64,000 nucleotides of DNA from Myxococcus landrumus (GTDB lineage: Bacteria > Myxococcota > Myxococcia > Myxococcales > Myxococcaceae), in contig NZ_CP071091.1 of the NCBI RefSeq assembly GCF_017301635.1, positions 1,641,001 through 1,705,000 on the forward strand, given 5' to 3'. The position numbers and the translations under genes are program-made. Each line of letters begins with the position of its first letter. Positions within the stretch are counted from its first letter, which is position 1. The notes beneath the pieces were generated by a model. The model had not been told where the DNA came from. It was given only the letters and a program-made list of their open reading frames with translations, and searched no databases. This document shows, in pieces, positions 36,437 to 43,296 of this stretch.

Positions 36437-36973
36437 TCAGAGGTCGAGAAGGGAGAGGCCCACGGTGATGGCGCCGATGACCTGGCGGCCATCACGGACC
36501 GGAAGGGAGACCTGGATGACGTACGCTTGCGAGGACTCGTCGAAGAAGGGCTTCTCCTTCAGCACGCGCCCTTCGTTGAAGGGCACCCGGAACTTGTCCT
36601 CGTCCCCCTGCCAGTAATCGGACGTGCGCCGGGTGGCGCCCACCAGCGCGCCCCGCCGGTCCATGGCGAAAATCTCGGCGACCCTCCGCCCGAGCGAAGC
36701 GCGATGGCGAGCCAGCACGCGGGCACCGGCGGACTCGAGCACCCGCTGCTTGGCCGCGGTGAGCGCCGGCGTCGCCAGCCAGGCATCATCCTCCGCGCGA
36801 ATGGACGTCAGCGATGCGCCGCGCGCGTTCTGCGCCTTGACCGCGCGAACGAGCTCCGGGTCCACCGCCAGCCGTTGAAGCACTGGCAGCAGGGCCTCCA
36901 CCTTCTCGAGCTGCGCGACGCCGTCCGGGGGCATCCCCGCGAGCACCGTGAGCACCACGCCGATACACCACAT
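36437..36973 (-). CDS. Exported PDC/CACHE-type sensor protein without output domain
   Basis: 178 residues: an N-terminal hydrophobic stretch (MWCIGVVLTVLAGMPP), a helix with LLPVLQRLAVDPELVRAV, then the PDC core ending VIQVSLPVRDGRQVIGAITVGLSLLDL, the usual closing strands of such domains. YWQGDEDKFRVPF probably forms the ligand pocket. No transmembrane exit or signalling domain is present, so it may act as a periplasmic binding partner for the chemoreceptor encoded 17 bp downstream. The 246-bp stretch 36974-37219 upstream holds no gene; its only structure is a weak GTGAGT/ACTCAC inverted repeat at 37185-37202. Confidence 0.75.
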   Translation of the reverse strand: MWCIGVVLTVLAGMPPDGVAQLEKVEALLPVLQRLAVDPELVRAVKAQNARGASLTSIRAEDDAWLATPALTAAKQRVLESAGARVLARHRASLGRRVAEIFAMDRRGALVGATRRTSDYWQGDEDKFRVPFNEGRVLKEKPFFDESSQAYVIQVSLPVRDGRQVIGAITVGLSLLDL

Positions 36974-37219
36974 CCAGACCTCAACGCGTCCGCACGCAGT
37001 GTTCGGCGGAGACTGCCGTCCCCTTCGCGCCGGCGGATGTCGCCGACGATACCCGAATGAGACATCTCACGTGTGACAGGAACGGGGGCGCCCACTCCGC
37101 CCCGCTCGCCTGCCAAGCGCCCTCGCGCGCTGTTCATGAAACCCTGAAAAGACGCGCAAGCTGCGGAGCCCCTTCGCGAAACACGTGAGTGATTGGACTC
37201 ACAAGCACGGGGTGATGCG

Positions 37220-37915
37220 TCAACGCACCGCTTGAGCGAAGTGCCGCGCCAGCCGCTGAAGCAGCTCGACGTTCTCCCGCTCCGCGGACTCCAGCTTGGG
37301 GAGCTGGGCCTTGAGCTCCGCGAGGTCCTTGCCCCGCTGCCGCAAGTCTTCCGCGCCCAGGTCCAACCAGTGCCCCATCTCCCGGGCCGTCAACTCCAGG
37401 TGGAACTGGAAGCCATACGACGCCCCCAGGCGGAAGGCCTGTTGCGAGTAGCGGTCCGTCGACGCGAGCAACGTGGCCCCGGGCACGGCCTTGTACGTAT
37501 CCCCGTGCCAATGCGCGACGACGGTGCGGGGCCGGGCCCCCGCGATGACCGGGTCCTTCACTCCATCGGCGGTCCAGCGCACCGGGGCGACGCCGACCTC
37601 GAAGCCGTTCTTCCCCGCGAAGACCTCCGCGCCCGCGGCGCTGGCGAGCATCTGCGCGCCCAGGCAGATGCCCAGACAGGCCCGCTCGTAGGCCAGCCGC
37701 TCGGTGAGGATGGCGAGCTCCTCGCGGAGGAACGGGTGCTGGTCCGCCTCGTAGACGCCCATCGGGCCGCCCATGACCACGACCAGCTCCGCGTCCACGT
37801 CCTCGCGGCGCACGGAGCGGAACCGGTGGACCAGGGTGAAGCCCACCTCGGTCAACGCCAGGCCCAGCAGCCCCACACCCTCATGCTCCTCATGCTGGTA
37901 GACCACCGCGCGCAT
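37220..37915 (-). CDS. Class I glutamine amidotransferase-like protein
   Basis: 231 residues from ATG 37915 (GGGAGGG upstream). Nucleophile Cys84 in GICLGAQML, catalytic His in GFQFHLEL, preceded by VVVMGGPMGV. This is the stand-alone GMP-synthase-like group, often annotated glutamine amidotransferase, that hydrolyses glutamine or related gamma-glutamyl compounds; the acceptor is unknown. A helical tail of about 45 residues follows the domain. TesB is encoded 55 bp upstream on the same strand; TAGGCT at 37955-37950 may be a -10 of its own. Confidence 0.85.
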   Translation of the reverse strand: MRAVVYQHEEHEGVGLLGLALTEVGFTLVHRFRSVRREDVDAELVVVMGGPMGVYEADQHPFLREELAILTERLAYERACLGICLGAQMLASAAGAEVFAGKNGFEVGVAPVRWTADGVKDPVIAGARPRTVVAHWHGDTYKAVPGATLLASTDRYSQQAFRLGASYGFQFHLELTAREMGHWLDLGAEDLRQRGKDLAELKAQLPKLESAERENVELLQRLARHFAQAVR

Positions 37916-37970
37916 CGGTTCACCCTCCCTGCCGTCATCCGCGCGCGGCAGCCTAGCTGGAATCGTCGGG

Positions 37971-38843
37971 CTAGCGCTTGCCGTCCTTGAGGATGCGCAG
38001 CAGCCCTTCCTGCGCCACGGAGGCGACGAGCCGTCCGTCGCGCGAGTAGATGGAGCCTCGCGCCAGGCCCCGGGCATTGCCGCCCCACGGGCTGTCCATG
38101 ACGTAGAGCAGCCAGTCATTCACCTTCAGGTCCCCATGGAACCAGAGGGCATGGTCCAGGCTCGCGCCAATGACGTTCGGCTGGAAGAAGCTGGCCGCGT
38201 GGGGCAGGAGCGCGGTGCTGATGAGGTTGAAGTCCGACGCGTAGGCCAGGACGTACTTGTGGACCTGCGGGTCTTCCGGAAGGTCGCCGTCGGCCCGGAA
38301 CCAGACCGCCTTCCGGGGCTCGGTGGGCTTGGGGTTGAACGGGTCCGTGTACTCGACGGGCCGGATTTCGATGGGCTTGGGGCAGAGAATCTTCTCCCGC
38401 AGCCGCGCGGGGATGCGCTCCGCCTGCCGTGACCACAGCTCCAGGTCCGTGGGCAGCCCCTCCGGCGCGGGGACGTCCGGCATTGGGGCTTGATGCTCGT
38501 AGCCGGCCTCGTCGCCATGGAAGCTGGCCATCATCGTGAAGATGGGCTGACCCTTCTGGATGGCCACCACGCGCCGGGTGCTGATGCTGCCGCCGTCGCG
38601 CACCCGGTCCACGGTGTAGACGACCGGGAGCCCCGCATCCCCGGGCCGCAGGAAGTAGCCATGCAGCGAGTGGACATGCCGGGCTGACTCCGCCGTCCGA
38701 CTGGCCGCCGACAGGGCCTGACCCAGCACCTGTCCGCCAAAGAGCTGGCGGAAGCCCAGGTCCTGGCTCTTGCCACGAAAGAGGTTCTCCTCGATGGACT
38801 CCAGCTTGAGCAGCTCCAGCAGCTCGTCCAGGACTCGACTCAT
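37971..38843 (-). CDS. tesB: Acyl-CoA thioesterase II
   Basis: 290 residues, the normal length for TesB (E. coli 286). Two hot-dog folds: the first with LFRGKSQDLGFRQLFGGQVLGQAL and SLHGYFLRPGD, the second with GASLDHALWFHGDLKVNDWLLY (catalytic Asp) and GSIYSRDGRLVASVAQEGLLR (Gln and hydroxyl residue). It hydrolyses medium- and long-chain acyl-CoA to free acid and CoA in the cytoplasm. ATG 38843 is used because the homology starts there. The 323-bp divergent gap upstream (38844-39166) contains a perfect palindrome and presumably both promoters. Confidence 0.93.
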   Translation of the reverse strand: MSRVLDELLELLKLESIEENLFRGKSQDLGFRQLFGGQVLGQALSAASRTAESARHVHSLHGYFLRPGDAGLPVVYTVDRVRDGGSISTRRVVAIQKGQPIFTMMASFHGDEAGYEHQAPMPDVPAPEGLPTDLELWSRQAERIPARLREKILCPKPIEIRPVEYTDPFNPKPTEPRKAVWFRADGDLPEDPQVHKYVLAYASDFNLISTALLPHAASFFQPNVIGASLDHALWFHGDLKVNDWLLYVMDSPWGGNARGLARGSIYSRDGRLVASVAQEGLLRILKDGKR

Positions 38844-39031
38844 GGCCCCCCGTCCTACCCGACCCGGCCACCCCTGTCTCGCCCTCCGTGGACGCAACGT
38901 GTCGTAGCGCTCACCCAGCCCCTCCGCTCGGCATCGGGTGCCCGCCGAACACAGACACCGCGGGGCGCGCAGCCACCCCGCATGTCCCGGTAACGCGTCT
39001 ACAGGTGTAGCGCTCCTTCGAATGTGACATG

Positions 39032-39054
39032 CGATTGACGCCGGGCGTCAATCG
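39032..39054. promoter_or_regulatory. Perfect 23-bp palindromic operator candidate
   Basis: Arms CGATTGACGCC (39032-39042) and GGCGTCAATCG (39044-39054) are exact reverse complements around a single central base. Each arm includes TTGACG, a -35-like hexamer, on both strands. It lies 112 bp before the transporter ATG and 188 bp before the tesB ATG, in the shared divergent region, as expected for the binding site of a dimeric regulator. I could not match it to a known consensus. Confidence 0.6.
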
Positions 39055-39166
39055 GAGGGGGTGGCTTGAAGCGCGTCACCCGAGTGGGCGACGCTTGTTT
39101 GCACTTGAGACATCCACGCTCGGCTCCACGCAGCCACCGCCGTACACAACCTTCGACGGGGGGAGA

Positions 39167-40060
39167 ATGCAGTCCAACGTTTTCACCGCGGTTCTGATTC
39201 CACTGTCGTTGGCCATCATCATGCTCGGCCTGGGCTTGTCTCTGACGCTCGAGGACTTCAAGCGCGTCATCCTCTACCCGCGGGCGGTGATTATCGGGCT
39301 CGTGTGCCAGATGTTGATCCTCCCCGCGGGCTGCGCGCTGGTGGCCCACGCCTTCGGGCTGGCGCCGGAGCTGGCGGTGGGGCTGATGCTGCTGGCGGCG
39401 TCACCCGGAGGCGCCACGGCGAACCTCTTCAGCCACCTGGCGCGAGGGGATGTGGCGCTCAACATCACGCTCACGGCGGTGAACAGCGCGCTGACCCTCG
39501 TCACCCTGCCCCTCATCGTCAACATGTCCCTCCAGCACTTCATGGGTGAGGACCGCGCGGTGCCCATGCAGTTCACCAAGGTGATCCAGGTCATGGTCAT
39601 CGTGATGGGGCCGGTGAGCATCGGCATGCTCATCCGCTCGCGCCGCCCGGACCTGGCCACGCGGTTGGACAAGCCCATCCGGATCCTGTCCGCGGTGTTC
39701 CTGGCGTTGATGATTGTCGGCGCCGTGCTCCAGGACCGGAACAACATCGGCGCGTACTTCAAGCAGGTGGGGCTGGCCGCGCTGACGTTCAACCTGTTGA
39801 GCATGGCCGTCGGCTTCGTCACGCCGCTGCTGTTCCGGCTTCCGCGCAAGCAGGCGGTGGCCATCGGGATGGAGATCGGCATCCACAATGGAATCCTCGC
39901 GATGACCATCGCCATGAGCCCGCTGCTGCTGGGCAACGCGACCATGGCCATCCCTCCTGCCATCTACAGCATCATCATGTACTTCACGGCGGCGGCGTTC
40001 GGCTTCGCCGTCACCCGCGGCGGCCCGGCCCCCATCCTTCACGAGGAAGTGTCGAGATGA
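39167..40060 (+). CDS. Bile acid:sodium symporter family transporter (BASS)
   Basis: 297 residues with about nine to ten spans. SBF-family landmarks are LGLSLTLEDFKRV near the start, LLAASPGGATANLFSHLARGDVALNITLTAVNS in the middle third, and EIGIHNGILAMTIAMSPLL late. Bacterial relatives take up organic anions (pyruvate, pantoate, sulfur compounds) with sodium. ATG 39167 follows GGGGGGAGA. The next gene overlaps by 4 bp (ATGATG), so the two are translated together. Confidence 0.9.
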   Translation: MQSNVFTAVLIPLSLAIIMLGLGLSLTLEDFKRVILYPRAVIIGLVCQMLILPAGCALVAHAFGLAPELAVGLMLLAASPGGATANLFSHLARGDVALNITLTAVNSALTLVTLPLIVNMSLQHFMGEDRAVPMQFTKVIQVMVIVMGPVSIGMLIRSRRPDLATRLDKPIRILSAVFLALMIVGAVLQDRNNIGAYFKQVGLAALTFNLLSMAVGFVTPLLFRLPRKQAVAIGMEIGIHNGILAMTIAMSPLLLGNATMAIPPAIYSIIMYFTAAAFGFAVTRGGPAPILHEEVSR

Positions 40061-41064
40061 TGTATCAGCGTCCTTCGAAGGCTCTGCGCACGCTGTGTCT
40101 CGCGCTGGGCCTCGCCGCATCCCCCGCCCTCGCGCAGCAGCAGGAGTCCACGGCCTCCCTGCCGGATGTACCGACGGCGGGGCCCACGCCTCCTCCCGAA
40201 GTCACCCCGGCCAACGAGCCCTCTCCCGCGGTGCCGCTCCGCCCCATCCCCAACGTCCGGCTGTACCTGACCAGCCTCAACCTCTTCCGCGTCAATCCCC
40301 TGGGACTGGAGACGCAGAACCGGCTGGTGCTCCAGAAGCGCCTGTTCGACAGCACGTCGGTGGTGCTGCGCGACACGTTCGTCAACGCGGCCGCGAGCCT
40401 GAAGGTCAGCCCCGCCTCGCTCAAGGTGGGGCCCACGGTGGAGATTCAGCCCGTGGCGCTGTTCAACCTGCGCGCCAGCTACGAGTACACCCAGTTCATG
40501 GGGACCATGGGCTTCCTCCAGTCGTATCCGGACCCGATCCGGGACTTCTCGGACGACGCGCTCGACGCGGGCGAGGACAGCGCCTACAGCACCAGCGGCC
40601 ATCACTTCATGCTGGAGCCCACGCTCCAGGCCAAGGTGGGCCCCATCGCGGTTCGCACCAAGTTCAGCTTCGAGTACTGGAACCTCTCGCTGCGCGACGG
40701 CGAGACGACGTTCTACGACCCGTTCCTCGACACGCTGCTCGCGGGCAAGGGGTGGGTCTACACGAACGACTCGGACGTCATCTACCTGGCGGACCGGTGG
40801 GCCACGGGCGTGCGCTTCAGCGGCGTCTGGCCGCAGTACGACGCGGACCAGGGCATCAGCGGCTCTCGCAAGGCCAACAACAGCCACATGCGCGTGGGGC
40901 CGTTCGCCTCATATGCCTTCAACCAGGATGAGGGGACGCTGTTCAACCGCCCCACGGTGGTGGCGTCGGTGGCCTGGTACCTGAAGCATCCCAGCCGCCA
41001 GGACGCCCTGCCCTTCATGTTCGTGGGCTTCGCGTTCAACTCGGATCTGATGCGCACGCGATGA
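40057..41064 (+). CDS. Predicted outer-membrane protein coupled to the BASS transporter
   Basis: 335 residues. A signal peptide (about 1-26, ending PALAQ) and a Pro-rich linker precede alternating amphipathic strands rich in aromatic residues (NVRLYLTSLNLFRVN, LRASYEYTQFMGTMGFLQSY, VRTKFSFEYWNLSLRDG, VVASVAWYLKH), a pattern of a beta-barrel. No family recognised. Its ATG overlaps the transporter stop, which suggests a job in the same transport route, such as letting the substrate through the outer membrane; this is inference. A strong hairpin follows its stop. Confidence 0.75.
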   Translation: MMYQRPSKALRTLCLALGLAASPALAQQQESTASLPDVPTAGPTPPPEVTPANEPSPAVPLRPIPNVRLYLTSLNLFRVNPLGLETQNRLVLQKRLFDSTSVVLRDTFVNAAASLKVSPASLKVGPTVEIQPVALFNLRASYEYTQFMGTMGFLQSYPDPIRDFSDDALDAGEDSAYSTSGHHFMLEPTLQAKVGPIAVRTKFSFEYWNLSLRDGETTFYDPFLDTLLAGKGWVYTNDSDVIYLADRWATGVRFSGVWPQYDADQGISGSRKANNSHMRVGPFASYAFNQDEGTLFNRPTVVASVAWYLKHPSRQDALPFMFVGFAFNSDLMRTR

Positions 41065-41071
41065 GCGCATC

Positions 41072-41105
41072 TCCGCTCCCGCGCGAGTCGCCACGCGGGA
41101 GCGGA
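41072..41105. terminator. Strong hairpin between convergent genes
   Basis: TCCGCTCCCGCG (41072-41083) and CGCGGGAGCGGA (41094-41105) are perfect complements, a 12-bp stem with a 10-nt loop, 7 bp after the outer-membrane protein stop and 13 bp before the SlyD stop on the other strand. No T-tract. Position and strength fit a bidirectional terminator. Confidence 0.6.
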
Positions 41106-41118
41106 ATGGGTGTGGACT

Positions 41119-41607
41119 TCAGTGGTCGTGGTGACCGTCCGGCCCGTGCGCGTGGCCGTGCTCCAGCTCTTCCTTCGACGCGGCGCGAACGTCCGTCACC
41201 TTGCCGTCGAAGTGCAGCGTCTTGCCGGCGAGCGGGTGGTTGTAGTCCACCGTCACTTCCTTCTCGTTCACGCTCTTGACGAGGAACTCCACCTCGTCAC
41301 CGTCCGGGTCCTCGGCGGTGAGGATGCCCCCGGCCTCGAGCTTCAGGTCCGGCGGGAACATGTCCCGGGGAACCACTTCGATGCCCTCGTCGTCGTAGGG
41401 GCCGTAGCCCTCCTCGGGCGGGACGACGACGGAGAAGGCATCACCCTTCACCTTGCCCTCGAGCGCCTTCTCCAGACCGGGGACCAGCTGCTCGTGGCCC
41501 TGCAGGTAGACGAGCGGATCTCCGGCATCGCTCTCGTCGATGACCTGTCCATCGCCCAGGTGCAGCTTGAAGTCGATGGAGACGACACTGTCCTTCGTGA
41601 TTTTCAT
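41119..41607 (-). CDS. slyD: FKBP-type peptidyl-prolyl isomerase SlyD
   Basis: 162 residues. FKBP core split by the insert-in-flap chaperone domain (about 70-125), with VVSIDFKLHLGDGQVIDES, the binding stretch LVPGLEKALEGKVKGD, VVPPEEGYGPYDD, and VDYNHPLAGKTLHFDGKVTDV. The tail HGHAHGPDGHHDH is a short metal-binding version of the SlyD histidine tail. Cytoplasmic folding helper and nickel carrier. ATG 41607 is preferred over the in-frame start 12 nt upstream. MrfB follows 108 bp upstream on the same strand. Confidence 0.93.
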   Translation of the reverse strand: MKITKDSVVSIDFKLHLGDGQVIDESDAGDPLVYLQGHEQLVPGLEKALEGKVKGDAFSVVVPPEEGYGPYDDEGIEVVPRDMFPPDLKLEAGGILTAEDPDGDEVEFLVKSVNEKEVTVDYNHPLAGKTLHFDGKVTDVRAASKEELEHGHAHGPDGHHDH

Positions 41608-41715
41608 GGCGCCCCTCATAGCCCAGGCCGTGGATTCGCGCCCCCATCATGTGCTCGTTCCGAACACAGGAGTGCGAGGAACCGGGGGCGCCCGCCCGAA
41701 ATCAGACGCAAGGGC

Positions 41716-43281
41716 TCAGGCGCCCGAACGCGGAGGCCGGGCCTCCAGGTCCAGCGAGTGGGCGCGAGCGATCCGCTCCAGCCGGCCCTCGATGCGGAGC
41801 AGGCGGCGCTGGTGGTCCTCCGGGGCCTCCGCCGCCGCCGCGAGCCGGGCATGCCGCAGCGCGCCCGCGAGGTCCTTGAGGGAATGCTCGTAGAGCTTGG
41901 CCAGCTCCAGGTGCAGCGTCGCCGCCTGGACACCTCGGGCTGAGAGCAGCGCCTGGTGCAGGTGCTCGGCCGCGGCCTGGGGTTCTCCGGCCATGCGGGC
42001 CAGCCGTGACGCCAGGGCATGGGCCTCCATCCCCACTGCTCCGGAGCCTCGGGTCGCCGCATGGGCGAAGGCCCGCGCCCGGGCATGGTCCCCCGCCCGG
42101 AACGCCACCCCCGCGAAGCCCAGGAGGTCCCTGGGGTCCTCGCCCGTGGGCACGTCGGTGCCGTCTCCCGCCCGGAAGCGGCGCACCATCTCTCCGAGCA
42201 GTGCGGCCAGGAGGAGCAGGTCGTTCGCGTTGTGCTCCAACACGGGCGTCAACGCCGAGCCGTCCCCTCCTCGCAGGTAGCGGAAGTACAGGTCTGGAAT
42301 CAGGGAGCCGTCCACGTCATCGACGCGGCGATGGCCGAGGACGTGCTCCTCCATGTGCACCAGCCGAGTGCCTGCCCCCCGGTGCTTGAAGACGCGGCGG
42401 GCGCAGTGCAGCAGGTCCAGGTGCGGCAGCTCGGCGGGTGTCTTGACGCGGTTGAGCACGAAGCGCGTGCGCAGCAGGGGCCAGTCGAAGCTCTTGCCGT
42501 TGAACGTGACCAGGCATGAGGACGCCGCCATGCGCTCGGCGAGGACTCGAAGCATGGGGGCTTCCTCCCCCAGCTTGCGAAGGAAGAGCTGGTGGACTCG
42601 CAGCGAGCGGCCCTCGAACCAGGCCAGGCCCACGAGGAAGGGCACGGTGCCCGTTCCTCCCGCGAGCCCCGTGGTCTCGGTGTCTAGGAAGAGCATCCGC
42701 TGGTAGTCCACGCCCGCCAGGTCTTCGTGCAGTGCGAGCCGCGCGACGAGCGCGCCCTCTACATCCAGAGCTCCGGCCACGGGTGCGGTGCCGTGATGGT
42801 GGTCCGGCGACAGGACACGCTCGGAGACGTGGACCGTCCCGTGGGGAGTGTCCTGGGGAGCTACCGGAAGCGGGCCAGGGCGGGCACGCGCGGGCGTGGC
42901 GGCGCGGCGGGCGGAGGTCTGTCCTTGCCGCTCGGACCAGTCCGCGAGCATCCGACGGAGGGACTCGACGCGAGGATCTGAAGGGCGCGGCGGCTCCGGC
43001 GCGGGCGGACTCGGCTCGATGACGGCGGACAGGCCCGTGGGCGGCGCGGCATCGACCCCTTCCGCGCGCGGATTGGTGACGGAGGGAATGCCCGAGGGCG
43101 GAGCGGCGTCGACGCCGTTCTCGCGCTGCTCGGTGACGACGGGAAGGCCCGAGGGCAGCGCGGCATCGACGCCTTCCGCGCGCGGCTCGGGCGCGATAGG
43201 AGGCGTGGCGGCACCTCGGGACGCGGGCTTGCCACCCGGGCCCACGCCCGTCAGCCGCGCCAGCTTTCGCTTGAGGTCCAC
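41716..43281 (-). CDS. mrfB: MrfB/YprB-like RNase H-fold exonuclease
   Basis: 521 residues. Disordered N-terminus (1-160) with three 19-residue repeats, a DEDD exonuclease domain (about 195-390) and a helical TPR-like C-terminus (about 400-510). Acidic residues are visible in order: Asp200 and Glu202 of FLDTETTG, an Asp in FNGKSFDWPLL, and the late Asp in EHNANDLLLLAAL. In Bacillus subtilis the paired genes mrfA and mrfB (yprA, yprB) repair mitomycin C lesions, MrfB being the metal-dependent exonuclease. Here the start lies 15 bp after the mrfA stop, the same order. The extended N-terminus is not part of the core family. Confidence 0.85.
   Translation of the reverse strand: MDLKRKLARLTGVGPGGKPASRGAATPPIAPEPRAEGVDAALPSGLPVVTEQRENGVDAAPPSGIPSVTNPRAEGVDAAPPTGLSAVIEPSPPAPEPPRPSDPRVESLRRMLADWSERQGQTSARRAATPARARPGPLPVAPQDTPHGTVHVSERVLSPDHHHGTAPVAGALDVEGALVARLALHEDLAGVDYQRMLFLDTETTGLAGGTGTVPFLVGLAWFEGRSLRVHQLFLRKLGEEAPMLRVLAERMAASSCLVTFNGKSFDWPLLRTRFVLNRVKTPAELPHLDLLHCARRVFKHRGAGTRLVHMEEHVLGHRRVDDVDGSLIPDLYFRYLRGGDGSALTPVLEHNANDLLLLAALLGEMVRRFRAGDGTDVPTGEDPRDLLGFAGVAFRAGDHARARAFAHAATRGSGAVGMEAHALASRLARMAGEPQAAAEHLHQALLSARGVQAATLHLELAKLYEHSLKDLAGALRHARLAAAAEAPEDHQRRLLRIEGRLERIARAHSLDLEARPPRSGA
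43006..43176 (-). repeat. Three tandem 57-bp in-frame repeats in mrfB
   Basis: Three units encode variants of GVDAA(L/P)PSG(L/I)P with exact 19-residue spacing (the Gly of GVDAA at residues 37, 56 and 75). The region lies in the disordered N-terminus. Unit boundaries are set from the protein period and are approximate at the ends. Confidence 0.75.
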
Positions 43282-43296
43282 GCGCCGAGCCTCCGC

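Noticed and set aside
37185..37202. GTGAGT/ACTCAC inverted repeat downstream of the amidotransferase gene
   Set aside because: Six base pairs, moderate GC, no T-tract; too weak to call a terminator.
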